From: Pollenia angustigena | Lineage: Eukaryota; Arthropoda; Insecta; Diptera; Polleniidae | Direction: 5' to 3' | DNA length: 64,000 nucleotides | Assembly (NCBI GenBank): GCA_930367215.1 | Contig: OV884059.1 | Span: forward strand, 67,613,393-67,677,392 | Part shown: piece by piece, positions 46,565-58,199 of the stretch | Numbering within the stretch: the first letter of the stretch is position 1 | Layout: every line of letters begins with the position of its first letter | The notes under the pieces: generated by a model | What the model was told of the DNA's origin: nothing | The model's input: the letters and a program-made list of their open reading frames with translations, nothing else | Database searches by the model: none | Position numbers and translations under genes: made by a program

Positions 46565-49431
46565 TTAGGTTAGAGTGGCCGGTCACAAAGACCCCGCATA
46601 GACCAAATAGGTCCTTAGCGTTACCACGCTGTATGATAGAAAAAGGTCATTCCGATGTAATGGTATTCAGAGTACCCCACACTCTCTTGACGAATGCCAG
46701 GAGTCTCATTAACCCAATTCCGGAGGCTTCCCCGAGACCTTGGAAGTAATGATCTCCCGGACAATTCGCCCTGGAGCGCATTAGTGCCGGACAGTAGCAG
46801 ACTAAATGCTCCACTGTCTCCTTTTCCCCTGGTACCCCACAGAATCTACTGTTGTCACTATTCAACCGCCCCGCCCTCCGGGCGTGTACCGCAGTCCAAC
46901 AATGACCCGTCAAAAAGCCTACCAGAAGTCTACAGTCCCTTCTTGGCAGCGACAGAAGAATTTTTGTCGACTCTGGATCATAGGATCCCCACATTACCCT
47001 GGAGACCCTGCACGTTCTGGTGTTTTCCCAAATCGCCTCTGATCTCCTCCGTATAGCAGAGTCCGTATCACTCCTTATGTTCTGAATTGGAGCCGGAATG
47101 GCCATCACCCTATCGTATGGTAAATGGACCGCCCGTTTCGCCAATTCGTCCGCCTCCTCGTTGCCTTCTATGCCCTGGTGGCCACGAACCCAATAGATGT
47201 GAACTCTATTATTCGCGCAGAGTCCATCCATCGCTGAAGCTCCCATGGTCAGATCGGAGTCCTGCCAACCAGCCATCCTCCTCCAAGGTAACTCGTGGTT
47301 TCCTTCCAAATGTCAGCCTCGGAATGGTGTAGTCACTGCTACAATCTATTCCCCTTATAATACTATCATGACCATAAGGTCCGTATTCAAACTGTCCCGT
47401 CGCCCTTAAGCGGATCGCAGACTTCCTCGCTGTTCCCTCTGCCACTAGATGAATCGGTTGCAAGTCCAGGATCACATCCAGTGCCGCAGTCGGTGTACTA
47501 CGCAAGGCACTGGTGATACTAAGTTCGGCGAGTCTCTGTACGCCCGTTAGCATATTCCGGTACGATTTCTTATTCAATGCCGTCCACCATATAAGTATCC
47601 CGTAGAGTAAGATTGGTCTCGCCACCGATGTGTAGACCCAATGTGTAAGAGCAGGGGTTAGACCCCACGTCTTGCCATGCACTCCATTACATGCGTAGAT
47701 CGCATTCGTTGCCTTTTTCACCCTCTCCTCCACATTCAATTTTCACGACAGTTTGCTATCCAGTATAACTCCCAGGTACTTTGTGTGGTATTTAAGTTCC
47801 AGGCTAGTACCCCCTAGTTTAGGTTTCCTCCATGGACCAACTTTGTACCTTTTCGTACATAGTACTAGGTCCGTCTTCGCGGGATTAACTCCCAGTCCTA
47901 CTCCGGCTGCCCACTGGTTGATCATCGCCAGCGTAGCCTCCATTACAGAACTAATAGTGTTCAGGTTCTAGCCAGCAACTAACACCGCCACGTCATCTGC
48001 GTTTGTGGTTATCTTTGCCGCCCCGTCCTGAAGTCCATTGAGAAGTTCGTTGACGACAAGCGTCCAAAGCATTGGTGAGAGCACCCCTCCCTTGGGAGTT
48101 CCACGGTGTGCCCTCCTCATTATCCTGGAATTGCCCCACGTCGCAGATATAGTTCTGCACCGTAGCAGGAACCGATCCAGTTTTCAGCATGTGAGTGTGC
48201 CCCCGTGGACACATTATTGAATGCTACCGCGATGTCCAGGAACACACCCATAGCGAAGTCCTTATAGTTAAGGGTGTTCTCAATCAGTGAGACGACTGAG
48301 TGGAGTGCCGTCTCAGTTGATTTACCCTTCGTGTAGGCGTGTTGATTAGCAGAGAGAATAGTCGGCCCCATGTTGCCCTTGACATGATAGTCCAAAATTC
48401 TCTCCAACGTTTTCAGCAGGAATGATGTGAGACTAATGGGTCTGAAATCCTTCGGGTACATATGATTGCTTTTACCCGCTTTCCGTAGAAACACAATCCT
48501 AGATAACCTCCAAGATTTAAGCACATAGTTCATTCTCAGACATCCCTTAAAAATGTCCACTAGCCATGGTACTATCCGTTGTCTGCCCCGCTGTAGTTGT
48601 GCAGGGATGATTCCGCCAAGACCAGGCGACTTGAACGGCTGGAACGAGTCAACGGCCCATTCCACATCATAGGAGATAATACCATCATCTCCATTCGCCA
48701 TAAAAGAAGTTTCACCAGTTGGAATAGGAATATCAGAACAGCCCGGAAAGTGTGTATCAACGAGTACCTCCAGCGTTTCCGTACTGCTCCTTGTCCATTC
48801 TCCGTTTTCCCTACAAACTGTACTTGGCATAACCGGACTGCTCACTAGCATCCTCCGCAGTCTTGCCGTTTCGGTTGTCTTCTCTATATTATCCCAGAAG
48901 CTCTTCCACGAAGCGTCTCTGTACTCCCCCCAGCATTCAGACATGTCGACGATTTTCGCCAGTTTGAATAGCTCACGAAGCTCGCGTCTTTCACAGTCCA
49001 GCTGTCTATTCCACCAAGGTGGTCTGGACTTACGCCTAGCTCGTGTCGGAGGGCACGACTTCTCATAGGATCCAATAACGCCCGAAACCAATGTGTCTAT
49101 AGCAGAATCTATGTCCCCTGAACTAACCAGTGTTCGCGAGTGACCTAGGTCCCTATTTTGAAGTGAAGAGTATTTGGCCCAATCTGTATTCCTTGGATTC
49201 CCAAACACTGTCTCGTCGGGTATAGTGTAATCTAACAAAAAGGATATATAGGAATGATCAGAGAAGGATGGCTACTTTAGCACCTTCCAATCCTCTTTCA
49301 CTACTTTATAATCCCTATAAAGCGTCACATCAAGTACGTTTTCCGAAGTCGGACCCTTATACGTCGGGAACTCACCTCGATTCGCAATTTGTATATTATT
49401 CTGTAATATAAAAGCAATAAGATCTTTACCT
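46565..49431 (-). mobile_element. LOA/I-like LINE with RNase H, 5'-truncated
   Basis: A 2.9-kb LINE on the minus strand, inserted in family A with CTATTG duplicated at 46559-46564 and 49432-49437. It is truncated within the endonuclease. Domain order on the minus strand is endonuclease end, RT, RNase H. It is much richer in GC than its surroundings. Confidence 0.8.
46647..49420 (-). pseudogene. LINE ORF2: endonuclease end, reverse transcriptase, partial RNase H
   Basis: From about 49420 the frame reads an endonuclease tail (NRGEFPTYKG, VLDVTL), a TAG, then PSFSDHSYI. The main frame 49238-48120 carries the RT start: FRPISLTSFLLKTLE near 48440 and a damaged active-site motif FLDIAVAFNNV near 48230, where Asp is replaced by Asn. 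Frameshifts follow, then PKGGVLSPMLW near 48085 and NADD near 48000 in place of YADD. A TAG near 47970 and another stop near 47742 follow. The RNase H C-terminal motif WVRGHQGIEGNEEADELAK lies near 47150, but the start of RNase H seems deleted. RT plus RNase H with this motif style suggests the LOA/I group. The gene is dead. Confidence 0.75.
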
Positions 49432-50158
49432 CTATTGTGGTGTGGGTATAAAAAATAACGGTAAACAAAAAATCATTCTTTCCATGTTTCTGTTGTTTTT
49501 ATTACGAATTATAAGTGGTAGTTATCAAACAATTACGATTTATAATAGGTTAAAACGATTTTATTTGAAAAAAAATTACGAATTATCGAAGGGACCAAAA
49601 TGTATGGAATTTTTACGAATTAACGAGATTTTTTCAAGGGACCGAAAGTTTATTACGAATTATCGGGAATTACGATTAATCGGGTACGAATTATCGGGAT
49701 TTGACTGTATTTATCAATTTAAAAATAAAATACATATGTACATATTTACATTTAAAATAAATTCATATTGACATTGTTGATTTCTGAAATAAATGGTGAA
49801 TGAAGGTTGTTATCCTGAACGTTCTATAAAATTTTGTTTCCTAAGATAAAAAAGCTTTTTCGAAAGGAAATTGGTACTAGGTGGCAACTAAAAGTGGTCT
49901 CAACCTTTACACTTATCGTTTTGCACAAAAATTCTAATAGGTCGTAGTTCTTATTTTATTGTACAGTAACAAAACATTAATAAGAACGTTTTTAAATGCT
50001 GCTTTCTTTTCTTTTATCATACAAACCGATACAAGAACCGATACAAGTAACTAAGTATCGATACTTTTTTTGAAGTAGGTATCGATACTTTACGATCGAT
50101 ACCACATCGAGTAAAAGTATCGATACCTTAGAGCTATCGTTTCATCCCTATGTATGTA

Positions 50159-51998
50159 TGTATCTATGCAAATAAATTTGTGTCTCTTATTTTCGATGAT
50201 AAATTCATAAACTTGGGAATATGTGTGCACAATATTTGCATACATACAAAATGATTTAGACACAAATTAAAGTCGGTCAAGTACAATGGTTAGATACAAC
50301 GTCCTACGCCGTATTAATAACTGACATTGCATGGAGGTCAGTTCGTTAAAGCAGTAGGTGTGAACAATAAATAATAAAAACCTCATTTTTTGTGTACAAT
50401 GGTGTAGATTCTACACTGCATAATAGAAAACCTATGGTCACCATCAAAAATAGGGAGGCGAATATTGACTTTTGTCATTGTATAAACAAATATTCGAAGC
50501 ATAAAATGAAGAAAAATGGTTTATTTTTCAAGTAGAGAGCTTCCATATAAGTGCCAAGGTGACCTTATTAAACTCAACTTTATTATAAGAATTAATGTAC
50601 CACAAAAAGCTCTTGCATAGGTTCATATTTAAAATTTAAAATTTAAAGTGTTTATTTTTTAAGCAAAAAAACATTTATTTAGGATTAAATTTTATCGCTC
50701 TACTTAAATTTCGTTATGTTTTTAGTACATCTGTTGCATATTAAGTTATGTATTTCCATTTTTCTTTGTCAGTTCCGGAATATCATTTTGTAAGAAATAT
50801 ATAAATCTGACAATAATTAATCAAATTAAAAATTCAAATAATATTTAACAAATTTGTTTCTTTAAACAAAACAATAAATGATTTTCAGTACACATCCGCT
50901 TTGTATTAAATTATTTCACTTCTCTTAGTTATTTCCGGCCGGAAAATCTTATAATTCTCGCTGCGTATTTGTGGAAGGTACTCTTTTTGATTTATAGTCA
51001 AATTTTTAGGCATGTTCAAGCATGTATATTGGTGTGGTTTCAAAAAGGCTGCGGGATCCCGCACATTTTTCGGGAAAAAATCCATTGTAATTTGTGCAGG
51101 AATTTCCGGGATTTTTTAATTTGAATTATGGCAACTTTACTGCTGATATAATTGCAAATAACTTGTGTCATGAAATAGATCTTAGCCATAACCCTGCGGC
51201 CACGAAGTTGTTCTTGATAGTATTTTACATATGTATACTGCTTGTCAAAACTTACACAAATTGAAACCTGTGACGTAGGATGCATTCAATTTGTAAGCCA
51301 TTTACTTTCCTGATGTCATCAAAAAAACAATTTTTAAAGAAAAACATGTTATCAGCTGTTTAATGGAAAGTAAAATTGCCAAACAAATGGAAAGGTGAAA
51401 TTGAAAGCCATTTCGTGGTCAATTTAAAAAGTGTGACTGTGTTAGTAAAAAACTGAGAGTGTATTGCAAATTGAAAGAAATTGAATGGCAAAACTTGATC
51501 GTGTGGCCACCAAGTAAGGCAAAACGGTCTTAAGTCAAAAAACGCATTTTGAGTTTTTGATTACCTTTAATTCAATTTGTTTTCTCTTTTGTTTGACTTA
51601 AGTCACTTTAGTCTAGCACATCTCCTTCTAATCGTTGTCATCTGCTCTAAGGAAAACAGTCTATGAAATACAAAAAAGAAAATATTTTTCCATTAAACAT
51701 AAGACAGCTTTGCCAAACGCCAGTTAGTTGTCAATTAATAGCCGATAAGTAAGGCAATATTAAATGTTAACTGCTCTGAAATTTCGAAAGAACAGTAAAA
51801 ATTTACAGAATTTTTAATATGTTTAAAGACCCAGATTTATTTTATAAAAAACCAAAAAAACTTAACACTCGCTTAAAAAAATTTAATGATTTTATATGCA
51901 GAGCAGCTGCATAAAAATTATTTCGGATTAGATTCTGTAAGATATGATTCAAAAATTTTAAAAGGAATGTAGAAAGTGCTAAGAAAACTGAAGGTCCA
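50159..51998. other. AT-rich region with a CCCGGGA-type fragment
   Basis: A fragment at about 51048-51120 has CGGGATCCCG and TTCCGGGATTTTT words like the 20.1-kb hAT. A partner fragment at 53510-53570 may be its other end, with the CACTG element inserted between. No gene recognised. Confidence 0.4.
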
Positions 51999-52011
51999 CT
52001 GCAAGAAAAAT

Positions 52012-52988
52012 GCTTCATATATTTAATGAATCATTTTCATAAACAAATTTTCCTTGGGTAAATGAAAATTTTCATTGTCTTTTCATTTTCGTTAAAATCG
52101 CTTCATTAGATTTCGTAATTACGATAAAATTTTCATTGGATATAAGAAAACTGAAGTTTATCCAAGTTAAACTAAAAATTTTAATTGGGAACATAAAAAA
52201 ATAATATACAACTATATTCATAAATTAATACAAAATTATAGTGTAAATTGTTAATTAAAAAATGTAAGATTTAATAATTTCATACATCTAATGTTATACG
52301 TATGCCATTAAATTTATGAAATCAAAATTTTTTTTATAAAAGCAACATATTTCAATAATTGCCTTCATAAATTTAAATTTTCATTATGACAATAAAAATG
52401 TCATTCTTACAAGTAGAGTATACGTATTATCAACGAAAAATCGAAGAAACAGCCGATTGGCTGAAAGTACCAAAATTATGTGTGTGTTATTGAAAAAGTG
52501 TGAGTGTTTTGCAACTTTCAAGAAATTTACTTTCACGTGTAAATGCTAGGATACCTAGTAATGAAACAAAAACTTTCAATCCACTTTTAATCAACGTTGT
52601 TATTGTTGTTATGGTCAATTTAATTTCATATTTACGCTCTTAATTGAGTAAAAAACAAGTTTTTTTATCCAAAAACTACACTGCCCCGGTAGGCTAGTCT
52701 ATCAGCACCGAGGTTGCGCGATCGATTCCCGCCAGAGACAGAAAGAAAAAATAAAATAAGAAAAAATAAAAAATAAAAAAAAATTATTAAAAAAAATTTT
52801 TACTTTATTGAAAGTATTCTTCCAATGAATAACATTCATAGATCTTATGTTATGTTTCATTAAATCCTTTTTATGAAACAGGTTTCATTGATCCAACGAA
52901 TCGCTACATAGGTTCCTTTTTAATGCAATTTTTCATGGGATTAATGTCAACATTCATTGGTATTGCGAAGAAAATTCTTTCAGTGTAT
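52012..52988 (+). mobile_element. Element with CACTG ends containing a SINE-like head
   Basis: The left end is CACTGCAAGAAAAATGCTTC. The right end, read as complement, is CACTGAAAGAATTTTCTTCG. Subterminal sequence repeats TTTTCATT/AATGAAA words. At 52676-52741 the tRNA-like head occurs (GCCCCGGTAGGCTAG..., B-box relative GCGATCGATTCCCGCC), followed by an A-rich linker. TSD not found, so the outer limits are provisional. Confidence 0.5.
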
Positions 52989-53579
52989 CTAGAGATTATA
53001 TAATGTTCCTTTGTTTATGAAGGCAAACATCCGTAGAAATCTTTTTGATAAATATTAGAAATAGGCTTTCAACGATTCTGTAAAGGCTTATTTTGAACAA
53101 AAATCCTATTTTCAAATAAATATTTCGTAATAATTTGTTTAAATAATTTTACTTTTTTAAAAGTGGCTTTTGGAAATTTACTCCGAGTTTAATATAATCA
53201 TCAGTTCTCTGCGGTTATAGTTTTTTTAGTTTTATTCCTAAGCCCTCGAAATGTCACAAATCGGAACTTCTTATTATTTTAAATGTAACTGCACTTTGAA
53301 AAAAAAAAATAATATAAATAACTAAAAATTCATTAGATATAACTATTACTTTCTCAAAACCCCTACAAAATAAATTGAAGATTAAGCACTTCTTCTTTTT
53401 TGTCCCAGAAATAAAAAAAGCTGAGTGCTTTTACAAAGTTATTTAATTGATGTCAGAAAAGGTTATTAGTTCAAATAAATTAAATTAACAAATATTTTGC
53501 TTCTATTTGTATTGAGCGTGAATTTCCGGGATCCCGGGAAATTATAAAAATAAATTCCGCTTTTTTGTGAAATTTGTGA

Positions 53580-53690
53580 TTCCTATAAGGAACAGAGTAG
53601 GTGTCACTGAAACGCAGCGTTGCACCATTAGCCTGCCCAGAGGCTGTTGGCAGCCCCAACAATGGGATCGGACGTGGAGTCCCAATAAGT
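53580..53690. other. Short GC-rich patch of unknown origin
   Basis: About 110 bp of clearly higher GC (for example GCCTGCCCAGAGGCTG, itself an imperfect hairpin) in AT-rich surroundings. It may be a retroelement scrap. No domain recognised. Confidence 0.3.
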
Positions 53691-54782
53691 CACCAATCCT
53701 AAACACCAACGATTACAGAAACCACATTATATTGTAGGTATTTTAAGGAAAATACAACCCTGTCATCAGGCGCGGATTCAGAGGGGGGGAAATAAGGAAA
53801 TTTCCCCCCCGTAAATTATAAAAAGAACGAACGAATGCAAATTACACGATTGCAATATTATAATTTGGTTCATTTTCAACTGTGATACTGGCATTAAGAA
53901 AAGTTTAAACTGTGATAATTTTTATTAATTATTTATTTATATTTTTGCTTTATTTGTGTGTTTAATTGTACTGTGTGAATTGTTTAAAACCACATTTAAA
54001 TTAGAAATGGAAATGTAAATACAAATTCAAGATTTTATATTTCAATAAAAATAATCCCTGAAGAGGTAGGAAAACTGCCTACAAAACGTCGGAGGAAAAT
54101 ATGAAATAAATCTTTTATTTACATATAGGAAATAATTAGACCTTGAAAGCCTGTTTGGAAATCCCAAAAAACATTAATATAGTAGAAAAAGGTCGATAAA
54201 TATAAAAAACAATATATGTTTTGTTTATTTCGATAATACAAGAATTCCTAATAATATTTTTTTTTAATGTACAAAATTTTTTGAAATACCAGCAAGGTTT
54301 TTTTTATTGAATCTCTAACCAAATTTTCAATAGGTATCCAAATCTTAATCCTAATAGTTATTTATTAGATATTTTCAATGAAACATCTAGTTTACTGTAT
54401 TCAAATACTTATTATTTTACATTCAATCCCAGCAGATGGCATCTATGTCCCAGTAAAAACTTCGCCTACTTTTTCAAAATGAATAGCTTCTTTAACTCAT
54501 TATTTTGAAGCTTTCTTCTATAACTACATCTATAACAACTTTTATAACTACTTTTTTCTGGATGTTTGCAGGTAAAAAAATAATGACTTACTTTTTAATG
54601 CGTTCATTTTGGGACATCCCTTGTAAAATTCATTGGTTCTATCAGTAGAATTGTAAGTAGTGCTATTATGTTTTCCTGATTACTCAACACATTATTTTGT
54701 AGGCGAAGTTTTTACTGGGGTATAACCAAAGGTTGAATTATTAAAAAACCTTAGTATTTGCAATATTTATGTTTATATTTAT

Positions 54783-55004
54783 GTGTTTTATGAAGCAAAA
54801 TTCTATTCGATAATTTTTGACGAAAGCACGGATTTGTCCGGGAAAAGCCAGATTTCCTTATCTTTAAAATCTTTCAACATACAACAAAAATTTGAAGAGG
54901 CTTCAAGGGATATGGATGACGTTGATGTGTCAAGTGATGCGAAGGCACTATCATCAATAGTTCTTAAAGCTTTGACAAATTTTGGTCTTAACCTAAAAAA
55001 TTGA
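54783..55004 (+). pseudogene. hAT transposase fragment, ZMYM/DUF4371-like
   Basis: The frame reads AKFYSIIFDESTDLSGKSQ, the conserved start of the RNase H-like fold in ZMYM-type hAT transposases, where the Asp of DEST is a catalytic candidate. It continues to a stop at 55004. VGVGTNGC is readable immediately after the stop, matching the next family motif. The N-terminal zinc-finger region is not visible. Confidence 0.75.
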
Positions 55005-55621
55005 GTAGGAGTTGGAACAAATGGGTGTCCTCTGCTGTCAGCAATGAAGTTATTAAAAAAGTCTAATTCCTAAAAGAAAGATGAATATAAGAGAACTCTA
55101 AAATCACTTACTCGCAGCTTAAAAATGTTGTAATTTTTGATAAAAGTCGCGAACCCTTTGTGACGCACACCTTACAACGCATGCTACAGTTTTTCAGTAC
55201 TATATAATAAACCCAATTTTATTTATTTTAACAAACTAATAGACTAATTTTGTGATCATTAATGAATGTACGAATGAATATCAATCTTTTTTTTAACGAA
55301 ATTTATATTGTGATGAGTCTGCTGTAAGTGCTATTTTAAGCTCAAAAAGCACCTAAAATAATGGTTAATTCATGTATAACATTAAGAGATCAGGGGTGGG
55401 GTAGTATTTGGTAAAAATTATTGTATTAATGATCGTCGAAATACATATTTTTTAATATAAAAATTAAATTATACATCTAGTCTTATATTCCATTAAAAAA
55501 AATTAATTTGTAAAATGTTTGGTTTGTGGACTGGTTTTGAGATTTGCCCATATACCATTTATTTTAAAACCACAACTAGCTGATGAGCTGATTATGTTTG
55601 ATAAACGAGATTAACACATTT

Positions 55622-55921
55622 TAACTTGAGCCTGAACTGTTGCATTGGCAACAAACATGGAAAATATCTGAAAATCTATCAGATAACGTTGGAGATGCTT
55701 TAATAAACTGTGATGAAGATATCTACCCAAATCTAAGAAAAATATTTCAACTTTTCGTGTCAATGCTCGTCAGTAATGCTACGAGCGAGAGGTCATTTCC
55801 TACCCTTCGTCGAATAAAAACATGGCTCAGATTAACAATGACAAATGATAGACTGTACTATCTCAATTTGCCTCACAAGGAAATCACAATTTATTTATTT
55901 ACAAAGATTAATTTATTTTAA
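55622..55921 (+). pseudogene. hAT transposase C-terminal dimerisation region
   Basis: The frame contains LFVSMLVSNATSERSF, then LRRIKTWLR and MTNDRL, the hallmark of the hAT C-terminal dimerisation domain, ending in TAA at 55921. Between this and the upstream fragment about 600 bp of non-coding or decayed sequence replace the middle of the protein. Same element, same strand. Confidence 0.8.
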
Positions 55922-56249
55922 TTTATATTGAAAGGATCTTATATTTTATTTAACCCTATTGTTTTGTTTTTGTTATATAATATACACATATTGTTTTTAA
56001 TAAACTTTTAAAAACAAATTTTTTACTTTTTTGTATCATACAAAATTTCCCCCCCCGTAAAGCTCGAGCTGGATCCGCGCCTGCCTGTCATAATAAGTTG
56101 TTATTGTTTTTTTTTTTTAATTTTTTAGCAATAATTTGATAACTGAATCATTTTCGTCATAATACGTACGACTAGTGCGATCGCCTAAGCCCTCTTTAAG
56201 CCATTGATTAGCCATTCTATTTGTTTATACGATTTTTCAAAAAAGTCGC

Positions 56250-56470
56250 GTACACAAAAAAAATCTTCAAAATTGTTTACCAATTAAATCATTAATCAAA
56301 AATAAAATCAGTTTTAATTCAAATTTAATCAAGTGAATTAATCGCTTAATCAAGTGAATTAAACTTTTAATTGATACTATTAATTAGTTTACTGGTAGAA
56401 ATGTAAATAATTTTTTAATTAATAACACAAATTTTTTAATTGAAATTAATTTTTATTTTTTTCTGCGTAT
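56250..56470. mobile_element. Family C MITE, full-looking copy
   Basis: It starts TACACAAAAAAAATCTTCAA and ends TTTTTTTCTGCGTATG, roughly inverted. The interior has AATCAAGTGAATTAA twice and TTAATTGATACTATTAATTA. Related to copies at 38.6 and 40.4 kb. Confidence 0.55.
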
Positions 56471-58195
56471 GCTCAAAAAGTATGAGAGTGCAACCGAAAA
56501 AAGAAATTGTGAGACAGATTTTTTGAAATTTATATGAAAAGTTTCATAAAACAATAGATTCTATAAGATCAGAGTAGCATTTCCCAGTAAAGTAGCAGAG
56601 TCATAGGATTTTGCACCTTTTTTGTGCCTTGGTTTGGAATTGACAACAGATTTACAAGCAATTTTTTTATGTCGAATAGAATTCTGTCAGATTTACGTGT
56701 GAATAAATCGTACGACTGTGGAGGCTAGTGAACCGCGTCTATAGCAACAATCTTTCATTTAAATTTAATAAATTTTAATTGATTTTAAATACTTTAAATA
56801 AATTTTGTTTTTTTTTTTTTTTTGATTCAGAAGCAATCCTTGGCATTAGGACTGGTACATTTAAATTGCTTTTTTTATTTCTTCATCCCTTTCACTTCCA
56901 TAAAATGAAAAGCATTTTTATTGCAATACTGTTATTTCAAAGTAACACTCAAATAAATCTTTAACCAATATTTTACGTTGAAAATGTGCTTAATAAAAAA
57001 ATATTATTAAAAAAAAATTGGAAAAAATATGCACAAATTGACTCCGTAAAACCGTCTTAAAGTAATAAATTATCGCTTAAACTAATTTTATGGTACAATA
57101 CATTTTATATTCTACTCAATGCTGCCACTTTTTGCCACATTCCAAATGGATAAATGTCTTGGGGAGCACAACAGCTAAAAATAAAATAAAATGGAAATAA
57201 AATAATAAATGGAAATGAAATGTAATAAAAAATAAAAATAGAAAAAATATAAAGAAATCACTAATAAGGCTCAAAAGATGTTTTATTATTCGACTTTAAC
57301 AATTATTGTTGTTGTTATTCTTGTTATTATTTTGCTTTTAATATTAAGGATCTTTAACTGACTGGGGCATAGTCACATTTAGTTCTTCCTGTTTTCGCAG
57401 TAGTAGAAGTATTGGTAGTGGTAAATATCTGTATGAATGTGTGATTTTTTATTTAATATTGTATAATCCCGGCATTAAAAATGAATGTATTAAAAGTTCA
57501 CGTCCAAAATTCCTTGAGCTTGTAGTTGTGTGTATCTGGATGAGTGAGTGTGCGTGTTGTTTATGCGTGCATTAAAAGAATTTTGAATAGAACTACAAAA
57601 AATAATAAAGTTTCTCTGACTGGTTGGTTTTTTCTTTTTGTTCATTAAACGGAAACGGAAACTTGTGGTAAAAGCTTCGCACCATCATAATACGCATTAA
57701 AGTGTAGAAAAAAGCCGACCAAAAAGGAAATTATTTTCAACACTTTAAACAATTCGACTTACATTCGTGCATTCTTGGGTAAATTGTACATAGTGTTCAA
57801 AGTTTACACATTATGTTAGGGGGTGACGATGAAGTCAATGATGATGGAGAGGATGTTAATCATAGTAACGATGATCGTCATCAGTCATATAGATTTTGTT
57901 GCTTTTCCAATTTTACCATTTTAATATATTTTTTTCTTTTTGTCTTCTATTTTTTCACAATATTTTCGTTTTTTACACTCTGATACACTTAACTTAAAAG
58001 CACTCATCATTTGAAATATATGAATGACTATATAGTAAAAAAACTAGGGGTGTTGCGAATGCGATTAATCGAATTGTCATGCAAATTCAGTTTCAGCTAT
58101 ATGTATATTGTAAACTAAACTTACAAAATTCCTATGCACGGGGGCTCTGATACTCCCAAGACAAGTTTTATCTTAAAAACTTGTGTTTTTTACCC
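56471..58195. other. AT-rich region, nothing recognised
   Basis: Simple-sequence stretches (TTATTGTTGTTGTTATTCTT near 57300, A/T runs near 57000 and 57230). No coding or repeat signature that I recognise. It could be intron or intergenic host sequence. Confidence 0.5.
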
Positions 58196-58199
58196 TTAA

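Larger units (their letters stand above)
45979..49450 (+). repeat. Dispersed repeat family A, copy 4, split by a LINE
   Basis: The 5' part (AAACAAGTTAGAAAGTTCAG, hairpin, repeated units) is at 45979-46564. The 3' tip (CTATTGTGGTGTGGGTATAA) is at 49432-49450. The hexamer CTATTG is duplicated on both sides of the LINE. Confidence 0.75.
45737..49707. mobile_element. Pogo/Tigger-like non-autonomous element, TSD TA
   Basis: The left end CAGTAGAACCCCGATAATTC and the right end, read as complement, CAGTCAAATCCCGATAATTC match over most of 20 bp. TA lies at 45735-45736 and 49708-49709. The CAG start and TA duplication fit pogo-type elements. Both subterminal zones repeat TACGAATTA and GGGACC words. 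The inner 45979-49450 is an inserted family A copy. Confidence 0.75.
45043..50150. mobile_element. hAT-like element with TATCGATA-rich ends
   Basis: The tips TAGGGATGAATCGATA and TATCGTTTCATCCCTA are imperfect inverted repeats. TTTATGTA at 45035-45042 and TGTATGTA at 50151-50158 form a 7-of-8 TSD. Both ends are packed with TATCGATA, ATCGATA and CCGATA words and AAGTA(C/T)CAAGTA motifs. The interior is mostly a pogo-like element that itself contains family A and a LINE. Confidence 0.75.
53767..56083 (+). mobile_element. hAT element with transposase remnants, TSD CCTGTCAT
   Basis: TIRs are CAGGCGCGGATTCAG and CTGGATCCGCGCCTG. The 8-bp TSD CCTGTCAT is exact at 53759-53766 and 56084-56091. Just inside each end lies a C-rich AAATTTCCCCCC tract. 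Two remnants of a hAT transposase lie inside in the plus direction. A 21-bp-TIR MITE (CCCAGTAAAAACTTCGCCTA / complement) is nested at about 54449-54719. Confidence 0.92.
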
